In this document: one piece after another, positions 28,149-37,466 of the stretch
Numbering within the stretch: the stretch's first letter is position 1
How the letters are laid out: each line of letters opens with the position of its first letter
From: Lacisediminihabitans profunda
GTDB taxonomy: Bacteria > Actinomycetota > Actinomycetes > Actinomycetales > Microbacteriaceae
NCBI RefSeq assembly: GCF_008040105.1
Contig: NZ_VRMG01000005.1
Coordinates: 620,001 to 684,000, forward strand
DNA length: 64,000 nt
Reading direction: 5' to 3'
Translations under genes and position numbers: made by a program
Notes under the pieces: model-generated
Database searches by the model: none
Told to the model about the DNA's origin: nothing
What the model saw: the letters and a program-made list of their open reading frames with translations, nothing else

Positions 28149-28186
28149 CGTTGGGCCTCCGGTCTGTCTGCGGTGGTGGGGTGTGG

Positions 28187-30784
28187 TCAGGCCGGCTGCT
28201 CGGCGAGCAGCACGTCGGTAACGGCGATCTCTTCGCTGATCGCGAAGGTGAGGCTGGCGATGCGTCCGACGGCGGCCAGGTCGTCGACCGCCTGCTGCAG
28301 CAGCACCGGACCGGTGATCGTCGCCGAGGTCACCTCGGTGCGCTGCGACGCCTTCGCGTCGGTCTTGGCCCGGCGGATGCCGATCAGCGCCTGCCCCACG
28401 GCGCCCAGGAGCCCGGTGGGGTGAGCCTGGGTGGGTGCGGTGGGCCAGGATGCGCGGTGCACGGAGTCGTCGTGGGTCCAGGACCAGACCTCCTCCGTGG
28501 CGAAGGGGATGAACGGCGCGAGCAGCCGCAGGAGCACATCGACGCCCGTTCGCAGCGTCGCCACCGCGGAGGCCTGCTCGGGCGCCGTGGCCGATCCGTA
28601 TGCCCGTTCCTTCACGAGTTCGAGGTAGTCGTCGCAGAAGGTCCAGAAGAACCGCTCGGTCACCTCGAGCGCCCTGGCGTGGTCGAAGTCCTCGAGGCAG
28701 TTCGTCGCGGCCTCCACGACGATGGCGAGTTCGGCCAGCACGTCGATGTCCAGGGGATTGGTGATCAGGCTCGCCGCGACCGCCTCGTCCGCCCCGCCCG
28801 AGGCGACGAGCGCCTCCGGCACGGGGAACGAGTACACGAACTTGGCGGCGTTGAGCACCTTGATGGCCAGTCGCCGGCCGATCTTGATCTGCTTGGGGTT
28901 CTGCGGATCGAAGGCCGCGTCGGTGCCCAGCCTGCTGGAGGCCGCCCAATAGCGCACGGCATCCGAACCGTGCTCGTCGAGCATGGCCGCCGGGGTCACC
29001 ACGTTGCCCTTCGACTTGGACATCTTCTTGCGGTCGGGGTCGACGATGAAGCCGGAGATTCCGGCGTTCTTCCAGGGCAGCGAACCGTTCTCGAGCTCCG
29101 CCCGCAAGATCGTGGAGAACAGCCAGGTGCGGATGATGTCCTGGCCCTGCGAGCGCAGCGAGTACGGGAAGACGAGGTCGAAGAGCTCAGGATCCCGCTC
29201 CCAGCCGCCGGCGATCTGCGGGGTGAGGGACGACGTGGCCCAGGTGTCCATGATGTCGACCTCGCCGACGAAGCCGCCGGGCACGCCGCGCTGGGTCTCG
29301 TCGTAGCCGGGAGCCGGGGCGGATGCCGGGTCCACCGGCAGCGCGCTCTCGCTCGGCACGATGACCGCGCCCTTCTCGCCGTCGGCGTCGAGCTCATACC
29401 AGACCGGGATCGGCACGCCGAAGAAGCGCTGGCGCGAGATGAGCCAGTCGCCGGTGAGACCGTTTACCCAGTTCTCGTAGCGCACGCGCATGAAGTCCGG
29501 GGCGAAGTTGATCTCGCGGCCGCGCTCGAGCAGCTTCGCCCGGAGCGCCTCGTCGCGAGCGCCGTTGCGGATGTACCACTGGCGCGTGGAGACGATCTCG
29601 AGGGGCTTGTCGCCCTTCTCGAAGAACTTCACCGAGTGAACGATCCGCTTGGGCTCGCCGATGAGCTCCCCGCTGGCGGTGAGCAGTTCGACCACCCGGG
29701 CCTTGGCGCTGAACACGGTCTTGCCGGCCAGTTCGGCGTAGGCCGCCTTCGCGTCCTCGCCCACGATCACGTCGGGGGCGTCCGCGATGATCCGCCCGTC
29801 GCGCCCGATGATCGTGCGGTTGGGCAGGTCGAGTTCGCGCCACCAGACGACGTCGGTGACATCGCCGAAGGTGCAGATCATGGCGATGCCCGATCCCTTG
29901 TCCTTCTGGGCGAGGTGGTGGGCCAGCACCGGCACCTCGACGCCGAAGAGCGGAGTGGTCACCGTGGTGCCGAAGAGGTGCTGGTAGCGCTCGTCGTCCG
30001 GGTGGGCGACGAGGGCCACGCACGCCGGCAGCAGTTCCGGTCGCGTGGTCTCGATGTGCACGTCGCCGTCGGGCCCGTGGAAGGCCAGGCGGTGGTAAGC
30101 CGCCGGCTGTTCCTTATCCTCGAGTTCGGCCTGGGCCACCGCCGTGCGGAAGGTGACGTCCCAGAGGGTGGGCGCATCCGCCTGGTACGCCTCGCCGCGG
30201 GCGAGGTTGCGGAGGAAGGCGCGCTGGGCGGCGGTCTGGGCCTCGTCGCCGATGGTGCGGTAGCTCTGCGTCCAGTCGACGCTGAGGCCCATCGTGCGCC
30301 AGACATCCTCGAACTGCTTCTCGTCTTCGGCGGTGAGCCGTTCGCACAGCTCGATGAAGTTGCGGCGGGAGAGCGGCAGCTGGTCGGCGGCCTTGGACGA
30401 CGAATTGTCGCCCCCCTCGAGTGGGGGCACGAAGTCGGGGTCGTAGGGCAGCGACGGGTCGCAGCGCACGCCGTAGTAGTTCTGCACCCGGCGCTCGGTG
30501 GGCAGACCGTTGTCGTCCCAGCCCATCGGGTAGAAGACGCTCTTGCCGCGCATCCGCTCGAACCGCGCGATCAGGTCCATGTGGGTGTAGCTGAAGACAT
30601 GCCCGATGTGCAGGCTGCCCGAGGCGGTCGGCGGGGGAGTGTCGATGCTGAAGACGGTTCCGCGGGTGGCCGTCTCCCGGTCGAAGCGGTAGGTCTGCTC
30701 CTGCTGCCAGCGCTGATCCCATTTCGCCTCGAGCCCCTCGAGGGCGGGCTTCTCGGGAATGGGCGAGGCAGAGATGTCGGCCAC
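28187..30784 (-). CDS. valS: Valyl-tRNA synthetase
   Basis: 865 residues, class I synthetase. The signature HIGH is at 59-62 (SLHIGHVFSYTHMD) and KMSKS near 585 (DRKKMSKSKGNVV). The editing CP1 domain (HIETTRPELLPACVALVAHPDD) and the GWDDNGLPTE block are intact, as is the C-terminal anticodon-binding domain. It charges tRNA-Val. No T-box-like leader is seen in the 127 bp upstream. Confidence 0.97.
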   Translation of the reverse strand: MADISASPIPEKPALEGLEAKWDQRWQQEQTYRFDRETATRGTVFSIDTPPPTASGSLHIGHVFSYTHMDLIARFERMRGKSVFYPMGWDDNGLPTERRVQNYYGVRCDPSLPYDPDFVPPLEGGDNSSSKAADQLPLSRRNFIELCERLTAEDEKQFEDVWRTMGLSVDWTQSYRTIGDEAQTAAQRAFLRNLARGEAYQADAPTLWDVTFRTAVAQAELEDKEQPAAYHRLAFHGPDGDVHIETTRPELLPACVALVAHPDDERYQHLFGTTVTTPLFGVEVPVLAHHLAQKDKGSGIAMICTFGDVTDVVWWRELDLPNRTIIGRDGRIIADAPDVIVGEDAKAAYAELAGKTVFSAKARVVELLTASGELIGEPKRIVHSVKFFEKGDKPLEIVSTRQWYIRNGARDEALRAKLLERGREINFAPDFMRVRYENWVNGLTGDWLISRQRFFGVPIPVWYELDADGEKGAVIVPSESALPVDPASAPAPGYDETQRGVPGGFVGEVDIMDTWATSSLTPQIAGGWERDPELFDLVFPYSLRSQGQDIIRTWLFSTILRAELENGSLPWKNAGISGFIVDPDRKKMSKSKGNVVTPAAMLDEHGSDAVRYWAASSRLGTDAAFDPQNPKQIKIGRRLAIKVLNAAKFVYSFPVPEALVASGGADEAVAASLITNPLDIDVLAELAIVVEAATNCLEDFDHARALEVTERFFWTFCDDYLELVKERAYGSATAPEQASAVATLRTGVDVLLRLLAPFIPFATEEVWSWTHDDSVHRASWPTAPTQAHPTGLLGAVGQALIGIRRAKTDAKASQRTEVTSATITGPVLLQQAVDDLAAVGRIASLTFAISEEIAVTDVLLAEQPA

Positions 30785-30911
30785 GGGGCGCTCCGGTTCT
30801 GTATGGGCGGCACCGAGTCAGTGAAGAGGTGCCTGAATGGGGGGATCGTGTCCGATTCTACAACCGGCGGCCGAGACGCCTCCGGCGGTCGGTCCTCGCC
30901 CGGCGCGATCC

Positions 30912-32486
30912 TCAGCCGAGGCGGGGAGCCGAGTCGATCAGAGCGCGCGTGTAGTCGTGCCGCGGTCGGGAGAAGACCGACTCGGTGGGACCTGCCTCCA
31001 GCACCCGGCCGTGCCGCATCACCAGCAGGTCGTCGCTCATGTGGCGCACCACGCCGAGGTCATGGGTGATGAAGAGATAGCTCAGGCCGAGCGAGCGCTG
31101 GAGATCGTCGAGCAGGTCGAGAACCTGGGCCTGCACCGACACGTCGAGGCTCGACACCGGTTCGTCGCAGACGAGGATGTGCGGCCTCGGCGCGATCGCC
31201 CGCGCGATCGCCACCCGCTGCTGCTGGCCGCCCGAGAGGAGCCGCGGACGGCGGGAGGCGAGCGACGCCTGCAGGCCCACCGACTCCATCAGCGCCACGA
31301 CCTCCGGGCTTGCGCGTCGCGACCGCCCGCCGCTCAGCGCGTCCGCGAGAATCTGGCCGACGGTGAGCCGCGGGTCGAACGAGCTGAGGGCGTCCTGGTA
31401 GATCGCGCCGATCCCCGGTCGACGCTCGCGCCGCTGCGGCTCGGTGAGCGTGCTCCACGGCCGACCGAGCAGCCGCACCTCCCCGGCATCCGGCCGCTCG
31501 AGGGCGAGCACGAGGCGGGCGACCGTGGTCTTGCCCGATCCGGACTCGCCGACGATCCCGAGGGTCTTGCCTCGCCCGAGGGCGAACCCCACCCCGTCGA
31601 CCGCCACTCGCGAGCCGAATTCTCGCCGGAGTCCGGTGGCGGAGAGCACCACGTCGCGGGAGGCCTGCGGCCGATCGGCCGCAGGCGCGGCCGCGGGCCG
31701 GTCAGTGAGCCGCTCGAAGCGGGGGCGGTCCGTCGGAACCGCAGCGATCAGCCGGCGGGTGTACGGATGCCGCGGCTCGGCGAGAACCCGCTCGGCCGGT
31801 CCGCTCTCCACCACCCGCCCCTCGGACATGACGACGAGGTGCGAGGCGAGCCGGCTCACGACGGCGAGGTCGTGGCTGATCAGCAGGATCGCCGTCCCGG
31901 CGTCGCGGAGGCTCTCGAGCAGGTCGAGGATGCCGGCCTGCACCGTCGTGTCGAGCGCCGTGGTCGGCTCGTCCGCGATGAGCAGGCGCGGCCGGAGCGC
32001 GATCGCCGAGGCGATCAGCGCTCGCTGGCGAAGCCCGCCGGAGAGCTCGTCCGGTCGCTGGGCCGCACGCTCCGCCGCCTGCGGAACGCCCGCCTCGGCG
32101 AGCAGTTCGATGGCGCGCGCACGGCGCTGGGCGGCGCCGAGCCGGGTGTGGATGCGCAGCGAGTCCTCGATCTCCCGCCCGACCGGCCGCAGCGGGTCGA
32201 GAGCCACGAGGGCGCCCTGCGACACGAATCCGATCTCCCGCCCGCGCAACCGACGGAGCCTCGAGGGCGAGGCCGAGCGGAGGTCCGTGTCGTGGAAGCG
32301 CAACTCCGCCGCGTTCACGGATCCTCCGGTGAGGCCCAGCAGCGCGCGCGCGGTCACGCTCTTGCCCGATCCGGACTCACCGACGAGGGCGACGCACTGC
32401 CCGGCCTCGATGTCGAAGTCCACCCCGGAGACGACGGTCGTGCCGCCGAACGACACGGCGAGATCACGCACGGAGACGAGGGTCAT
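30912..32486 (-). CDS. Fused double ATP-binding protein of an oligopeptide-type ABC importer
   Basis: 524 residues made of two complete nucleotide-binding domains, equivalent to DppD-DppF joined by a Pro/Ala-rich linker near 260-280. Domain 1: Walker A GESGSGKS, signature LSGGLRQR, Walker B LLIADEPTTALD. Domain 2: GESGSGKT, LSGGQQQR, ILVCDEPVSSLD. Each domain has the H-loop SHDLAVV/THDLGVV. It drives the two permeases encoded just upstream; the start overlaps the DppC-like gene by 4 bp. Confidence 0.94.
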   Translation of the reverse strand: MTLVSVRDLAVSFGGTTVVSGVDFDIEAGQCVALVGESGSGKSVTARALLGLTGGSVNAAELRFHDTDLRSASPSRLRRLRGREIGFVSQGALVALDPLRPVGREIEDSLRIHTRLGAAQRRARAIELLAEAGVPQAAERAAQRPDELSGGLRQRALIASAIALRPRLLIADEPTTALDTTVQAGILDLLESLRDAGTAILLISHDLAVVSRLASHLVVMSEGRVVESGPAERVLAEPRHPYTRRLIAAVPTDRPRFERLTDRPAAAPAADRPQASRDVVLSATGLRREFGSRVAVDGVGFALGRGKTLGIVGESGSGKTTVARLVLALERPDAGEVRLLGRPWSTLTEPQRRERRPGIGAIYQDALSSFDPRLTVGQILADALSGGRSRRASPEVVALMESVGLQASLASRRPRLLSGGQQQRVAIARAIAPRPHILVCDEPVSSLDVSVQAQVLDLLDDLQRSLGLSYLFITHDLGVVRHMSDDLLVMRHGRVLEAGPTESVFSRPRHDYTRALIDSAPRLG

Positions 32487-33280
32487 CTGAGCCGCGTCCC
32501 CTGCTGGATTCCGCGCCCGAGCAGGGTGGTACCGACCGCTGCCAGCACGATGAAGAGGCCGGGGAAGAAGGTCATCCACCAGAAGGAGCCGAGGTAGGTG
32601 CGGCCGGCGGACAGCATGGCGCCCCACTCGGCGGCGGGCGGCACGGCGCCGAGGCCGAGGTAGCTGAGCGACGACGCCCAGACTATCGACTGCCCGATGC
32701 CGAGCGTCACGAGCACGAAGAGGGATCCGACCACGTTCGGCAGGAGGTGGCGCACGAGGCGGTGGGCGGGGCTCCGGCCGAGCACGAGGGCCGCCTCGAG
32801 GTAGGGGGCCCGCCGCACGACCCGAACCTGGCTACGGATGATGCGCGCATACCCCGGCGCGGTCGCGAGTCCGACGGCGATCGTGGAGGTGACCACACCA
32901 GGGCCGTAGATCACGATGAAGAGCAGCGCGAGCAGAAGGCCGGGAAACGCGAACAGCACCTCGAGAAACCGGGTGGTACCGAAGTCGAGCCAGCGCGGCC
33001 CGAGCCCGGAGAGCAGCCCGAGGATGAGGGCGAGTCCCACGCCGATCGCGGTCGCCGACAGACCGATCGTGAGCGACGCGCCCGTGCCGTGGATGATGCG
33101 CGTGAAGATGTCCCGGCCGGATTCGTCGGTTCCGAACGGGTGGGCGAACGAGGGCGCCCGGAAGCTGTCGAGGGGGTGGATGGCGAGGGGATCGCCGGGC
33201 GCGATGACGCCGGGAAACAGCGCGGCGAAGACCAGGAAGGCGAGAACGGCGGCGGCGACGATGACGGCGGGCCTGCTCAT
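32483..33280 (-). CDS. ABC importer permease, DppC/OppC-like
   Basis: 265 residues. The N-terminal helix is followed by HPFGTDESGRDIFTRIIHGTGASLTIGL, the classical OppC/DppC block, and five more helices. The EAA loop reads YLEAALVLGRSPAHRLVRHLLPN. It pairs with the DppB-like subunit to form the channel. Overlaps of 4 bp on both sides couple its translation to its neighbours. Confidence 0.93.
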   Translation of the reverse strand: MSRPAVIVAAAVLAFLVFAALFPGVIAPGDPLAIHPLDSFRAPSFAHPFGTDESGRDIFTRIIHGTGASLTIGLSATAIGVGLALILGLLSGLGPRWLDFGTTRFLEVLFAFPGLLLALLFIVIYGPGVVTSTIAVGLATAPGYARIIRSQVRVVRRAPYLEAALVLGRSPAHRLVRHLLPNVVGSLFVLVTLGIGQSIVWASSLSYLGLGAVPPAAEWGAMLSAGRTYLGSFWWMTFFPGLFIVLAAVGTTLLGRGIQQGTRLR

Positions 33281-34266
33281 GAGCGCCCCCGATGCGCGGT
33301 CGTCGGGGCGGGACGCGGGTCGATGAGCCTGTCCGCGAGATCCGTGAGGGTCGTGACGAGCATGTAGCCGAGCGCCACGACGAGCACCACGCCGATCACC
33401 AGCGGCACGTCGCGCAACTGGACGGCCGAGAGCAGGCTCCGCCCGATCCCGGGGCGCGCGAAGATCGTCTCGACGACGACCGCGCCGCTGATCAGGGCGC
33501 CGAACGCCCAGCCGGCGAGTCCGATGGCGGGGATCGCCGCGTGCCGGAGCGCGTGTCGCCAGAACACGCCGGCCTCGCTCTCGCCCCGAGCACGGGCCGC
33601 GAGCACGAACGGCGAGCCGAGCGCGTCGAGGAGGGACTCGCGCATCACCTGGCCGAGGAATCCGGCCAGGGGGATGGCGAGGGTGAGCACGGGAAGCACG
33701 AGGCCCGCGGGGCCAGGGACGCTCACCGGGGGCAGCCAGCCGAGGGTCGTGGAGAAGAGCAGGATGAGTGAGATCGCGAGCCAGAAGTGCGGCAGCGCCG
33801 CCGACACGACCTCGAGTACCCACGTCACCGCCGAGGCCCAGCGACCGCCCCTGGTCGACCAGGCCGCGAGGGCGAGGGCGATGACGGCCGCGGTGAGCAG
33901 GGAGAGCAGGGCGAGCAGCAGCGTCCCGCCGAGGTTCTGCCCGATCACCGCGCCGACCGGCTCGCGCAAGGAGTACGACCGGCCGAGGTCCCCGGCGGCG
34001 AGTCGACCGAGATAGTGCAGGTACTGCAGGGGGAGGGGCAGGTCGAGCCCGTAGTCGGCGCGCACCTGGGCGAGGGCGGCGGCGCTGGCCTGCGAGCCCG
34101 GGCCGCCGAGCACCGCCTCGGCCGGGTCACCGGGGATCAGTCGGATGGCGAAGAAGGTGACCGTGGCGACGGCCCAGAGCACGAAGACCACGCCCCCGAG
34201 CCGCAGGAGCAGCCAGGGCAGGGGGCCGCGCCGAACCGGGGGTGCTGCGGCTACCGGGAGAGCCAC
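33277..34266 (-). CDS. ABC importer permease, DppB/OppB-like
   Basis: 329 residues, six helices. The DppB hallmark RLIPGDPAEAVLGG is near 42-55, LRYGLDLPLPLQYLHYLGRLAAGDLG-type text follows, and the EAA loop is FVLAARARGESEAGVFWRHALRHAAIP. It forms the pore with the DppC-like protein. The start lies 16 bp inside the 3' end of the substrate-binding protein gene. Confidence 0.93.
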   Translation of the reverse strand: MALPVAAAPPVRRGPLPWLLLRLGGVVFVLWAVATVTFFAIRLIPGDPAEAVLGGPGSQASAAALAQVRADYGLDLPLPLQYLHYLGRLAAGDLGRSYSLREPVGAVIGQNLGGTLLLALLSLLTAAVIALALAAWSTRGGRWASAVTWVLEVVSAALPHFWLAISLILLFSTTLGWLPPVSVPGPAGLVLPVLTLAIPLAGFLGQVMRESLLDALGSPFVLAARARGESEAGVFWRHALRHAAIPAIGLAGWAFGALISGAVVVETIFARPGIGRSLLSAVQLRDVPLVIGVVLVVALGYMLVTTLTDLADRLIDPRPAPTTAHRGRS

Positions 34267-35885
34267 GCGTCGTACATCGTGGGCGTGGACACCGTCGGCA
34301 TCGCCCGCAGCCCGCTCACCACGGAACGCCGCAGGAAGTGGTTCTGCTGGTCGTAGAGCGGAAGGATGTAGAAGCCGCCAAGCACGATCTCCTGTGCCTT
34401 CTTGTAGAGGCTCGCGCGCTCGGTCTGGTCCGAGGTCTGCGCCGCCTTCTCGAGCAGCGCGTCGAGGGCGGGATCCTTCACCTGGGAGTGGTTGGCGAAG
34501 TAGCCGCTGGGCGCCGGCTTGGTGCCCGCACTGTCGAAGAGGATGCGCAGCACATCCGGTCCGACCTTCGTGTACGGGGCGCTCACCAGGTTGTACTGGT
34601 TCTTGCCCAGAGCGCCGTACCAGCTGGAGAGGTCGAGCGGGTGGAGGTTCACCTTGAAGCCGGCCTGCTTGCTGGTGGCCTGCAGCTGTTCGAAGAGCGA
34701 CTGCTCGGCGGGGATCGACTGGTTGGTGCTCACCGGGAAGTCCAGTTCGAGCACCGTGCCGTTCTTCGTGCGATAGCCGTCAGCGTTCTTCGTGCCCCAG
34801 CCGGCCGCGTCGAGGAGTGTCGCCGCCGCCTTCTGGTCGTAGCCGAACAGCTTCGGCTCCGAGACGCCGAGCTTCTCGACGCTCGAGAGCGCGGAATACG
34901 AGCGCGTGGCGGTGCCGAAGAACAGGCTCGTGACGGCGTCGTTCACGTTCGCCGAGCGGATGAACGCCTCCCGCACCCTCGCGTCGTCGAACGGCGCGAT
35001 GCTCGAGTTGAGTTCGATGCGATTGGAGGCGCCGGGGCGCGGCGCGTCGAGGGCGACGAGGTCCTTGCTCTTCTTCGCGGCCACGAGGGTGTCCGGCTGC
35101 ACGTTGTCGATCACGTCGACGGTGCCGGCCGTCAGGGCCGCATAGCGCGACACCGAGTCGGGCAGGAAGCGCCAGTCGATCGCCTTGAGGTACGCCGCGC
35201 CGGTGTGCGCGGCGTCGGCGGGCGGAGAGGTGTAGCCCTCGTTGCGCACGAGGGAGATCGACTGCTGGTGGGTCCACTTCGTCACGACGAACGGCCCGGT
35301 TCCCACCGGGGACTCGCAGTTGACCGCCTGGCTGCGCTTGAGCGCGGTGGGGGACTCGATCGCGAGCCAGGGCTGGGAGAGGGAGTCGAGCAGCGCGCTG
35401 TCCGGGCTGCTCAGGGTGATGCGGGCGGTGTGCCTGTCGACGGCGGTGACGCCCGTCACCTTCTGCAGCGCGAGGTACCCGGTGGACGACGCGGTCGCCG
35501 GGTCCTGGAGGTGGGCGACGTTCGCGGCCACGGCATCCGCCTCGAATGGCGTGCCGTCGGTGAACTTCACGCCGGTGCGCAGCGTGAAGTCCCAGCTCAG
35601 GCCATCCGCGGACTCGCTCCACTTGGTGGCGAGCCACGGGATGATGTCCCCGGCCTTGTTCTTGGAGACGAGGGACTCGAGGTACTGGGTGGCCACGAGC
35701 GCCTGCGGGTAGTTGCCGCCCACGTGCGGGTCGAGGCAGGTGGGCTCGGCGTCCCCGGTCGCGTAGACGAGGGTGCCGCCGGCGACCGGCTTGCCGTCGG
35801 ACGAGCCGGTGGAGGTGGTGCTGCAGCCGGCCACGAGGAGAGCGACGGAGGCGATGGCGATGAGGGGGGCGACGAAGCGTTTCAC
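34251..35885 (-). CDS. ABC importer substrate-binding lipoprotein, family 5 (peptide/nickel type)
   Basis: 544 residues. The lipobox LVAGC anchors Cys21. The SBP_bac_5 signature follows: PWLATKWSESADGLSWDFTLRTGVKFTDGTPFEADAV. It captures a ligand outside the membrane for the permeases. Ligands of this family include di/oligopeptides, nickel chelates, opines and oligosaccharides; the sequence alone does not decide. It is the first gene of the importer operon, divergent from a TetR gene 66 bp away. Confidence 0.93.
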   Translation of the reverse strand: MKRFVAPLIAIASVALLVAGCSTTSTGSSDGKPVAGGTLVYATGDAEPTCLDPHVGGNYPQALVATQYLESLVSKNKAGDIIPWLATKWSESADGLSWDFTLRTGVKFTDGTPFEADAVAANVAHLQDPATASSTGYLALQKVTGVTAVDRHTARITLSSPDSALLDSLSQPWLAIESPTALKRSQAVNCESPVGTGPFVVTKWTHQQSISLVRNEGYTSPPADAAHTGAAYLKAIDWRFLPDSVSRYAALTAGTVDVIDNVQPDTLVAAKKSKDLVALDAPRPGASNRIELNSSIAPFDDARVREAFIRSANVNDAVTSLFFGTATRSYSALSSVEKLGVSEPKLFGYDQKAAATLLDAAGWGTKNADGYRTKNGTVLELDFPVSTNQSIPAEQSLFEQLQATSKQAGFKVNLHPLDLSSWYGALGKNQYNLVSAPYTKVGPDVLRILFDSAGTKPAPSGYFANHSQVKDPALDALLEKAAQTSDQTERASLYKKAQEIVLGGFYILPLYDQQNHFLRRSVVSGLRAMPTVSTPTMYDAWLSR

Positions 35886-35913
35886 TGACGGGCTCTCTGC
35901 TGAACGGCTATTA

Positions 35914-35928
35914 TTGGACTCAGTACAG
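35914..35928. promoter_or_regulatory. Candidate TetR operator between the importer operon and its regulator
   Basis: TTGGACTCAGTACAG is an imperfect palindrome (5 of 7 arm positions symmetrical) in the 66-bp divergent intergenic region, overlapping likely -35/-10 elements for both directions. The regulator next door is a TetR protein. Inferred site. Confidence 0.45.
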
Positions 35929-35951
35929 TATTACACCGCCCGGAGGTGGGC

Positions 35952-36587
35952 ATGGATTCTCGCAACTCGGTCGGCCGCCCGCGCACGACGTCGCGCGTGA
36001 TGCTCGAGGACGCCGCGGCCGAGCTGTTTCTGGAGAACACCTACGCCCTGACCACGATCGAGCAGATCGCCCAGCGCGCCGGCGTCAGCCGCAATACCTT
36101 CTTCAACTACTTCGGCGCGAAGAGCGACCTGCTCTGGGTGGAGCTCGACGCGGGGATCGACCGCCTCGCCGAGGAGCTGAGCACCGTGCCACCCGGCGTT
36201 CCGGCGCTCGCCGCGGTGCGGGATGCCGCGCTCCGGGTGGCCGCCGACATCGGGGTCGACCGCGTGCCGCTGGCTCTCACCCAGGACGACGTGATGGGGA
36301 CCAGGGAGGAGACCCGGTCATCCGGCCTCGTGCGACTCGCGCGGCGCTCGGACGTGATCGCCTCGTTCCTGGCACGCCAGCTCTCTCGGCCGTCCGACGA
36401 TCTTCTCGTGCTCAGCGCGGCGAACGCGATCTCCGGGGCCCTCTCGGCGGCCTGGACCGCGTGGGCGCGGGACGGCATCGGTCGCGGCCATCTGGTCGAC
36501 TACGTCTCCTCGGCCCTCGAGATCGTCTCCACCGGGCTCGAGGTCGCGCTGCCCGATCCGACCCGACCGGCGCCGTCCGGGGGCTGA
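35952..36587 (+). CDS. TetR-family transcriptional regulator
   Basis: 211 residues. The HTH is at about 12-58: VMLEDAAAELFLENTYALTTIEQIAQRAGVSRNTFFNYFGAKSDLLW, the typical TetR helix set ending YF..K. The C-terminal domain is helical and ligand-binding. Divergent location suggests control of the peptide-type importer. GGAGG is 6 nt before ATG 35952; a GTG at 35946 sits within that Shine-Dalgarno. The 3' end overlaps the convergent GntR gene by 88 bp. Confidence 0.93.
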   Translation: MDSRNSVGRPRTTSRVMLEDAAAELFLENTYALTTIEQIAQRAGVSRNTFFNYFGAKSDLLWVELDAGIDRLAEELSTVPPGVPALAAVRDAALRVAADIGVDRVPLALTQDDVMGTREETRSSGLVRLARRSDVIASFLARQLSRPSDDLLVLSAANAISGALSAAWTAWARDGIGRGHLVDYVSSALEIVSTGLEVALPDPTRPAPSGG

Positions 36588-37276
36588 GCCAGTGGCTCGA
36601 GCTCGAGCTGGAAGTGTCGCAACCAGGATTCCGTCAGGGCCACGTGGGCCGCAGCGGCAGTGGATGCGGCGGTTGGATCATGAACGATGATGGCGCTCGC
36701 GATCGCCCGGTGCCCCCGGTCGCTGATGTCCTTGAGTTCGGGGCCCTCCGGGAGGTTGAACACCTGGTAGGCGCGTGACCGGGACCGGAAGACATCGAGG
36801 AGGGCCACGAGGGTCGGGTTGCCCGCGGTCTGCGCGATGGTCTGGTGGAACTCGGCGTCGAGGGCGGATGCCGTTGCCGGGTCATCGGTGGCCTCCATCT
36901 CGTCGATGAGCCGCTGCAGCTCGAGCGCCGTCTCCGGCGTGATGCGGGCTGCCGCCTGGACCGCGGCGTGAGTCTCGAGCACTCGGCGCAGCTCATACAT
37001 GTCGAGGAGGCCCGACAGCGGGAGCAGGTCGACGGTGAGCGCGAGAACCCCGACGAGGTCGGCGGCCCTCAGGGCGGAGACATAGGTGCCTGACCCGTGG
37101 CGCGACTCGATCACTCCGAGGGCGGCGAGCATCCGAACCGCCTCACGCAGCGAGCCGCGGGAGACCCCGAGCTCCTCGCAGAGCTCGGCCTCGGCCGGAA
37201 ACTTCTGCCCGGCGGCGAGGCGCCCGGAGGCGATCATCTGGCGCAGCCCATGGAACGCGTCGTCGACTGCCGACAT
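36500..37276 (-). CDS. GntR-family regulator with FCD domain (FadR subfamily)
   Basis: 258 residues. The N-terminal winged helix (GLRQMIASGRLAAGQKFPAEAELCEELGVSRGSLREAVRMLAALGVIESRHGSGTYV in outline, about 10-66) precedes the helical FCD ligand domain with metal-binding residues Asp and His in DAEFHQTIAQ, and His in RGHRAI and AAHVAL. Ligands of FCD regulators are usually small carboxylic acids. It faces the PLP-enzyme/ABC operon across an intergenic region that holds a perfect inverted repeat. The last ~29 codons overlap the end of the TetR gene. Confidence 0.92.
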   Translation of the reverse strand: MSAVDDAFHGLRQMIASGRLAAGQKFPAEAELCEELGVSRGSLREAVRMLAALGVIESRHGSGTYVSALRAADLVGVLALTVDLLPLSGLLDMYELRRVLETHAAVQAAARITPETALELQRLIDEMEATDDPATASALDAEFHQTIAQTAGNPTLVALLDVFRSRSRAYQVFNLPEGPELKDISDRGHRAIASAIIVHDPTAASTAAAAHVALTESWLRHFQLELEPLAQPPDGAGRVGSGSATSSPVETISRAEET

Positions 37277-37400
37277 GACTGGCCTCTCTCTCGCCTAGGC
37301 CCAGATTAGCGGCCCGAGCGACCTCGCGCTTTCGCTCAAGATGTTTGATCACTTGCGCCGATTTGCTCGATTTTACACGACCGTAACAGTAGATTCGCGA

Positions 37401-37417
37401 AAGTCATATGATGACTT
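37401..37417. promoter_or_regulatory. Perfect inverted repeat, likely GntR/FCD operator
   Basis: AAGTCAT-ATG-ATGACTT is a perfect 7-3-7 palindrome. It fills the spacer of a possible promoter for the plus-strand operon: weak TTCGCG (37394-37399), then TACTAG (37417-37422). Binding here would block RNA polymerase. The neighbouring FCD-GntR protein is the obvious ligand. Confidence 0.65.
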
Positions 37418-37466
37418 ACTAGGGTGAGTGCAACGACGCACCACGACAGGACGGAACACCACCGGG

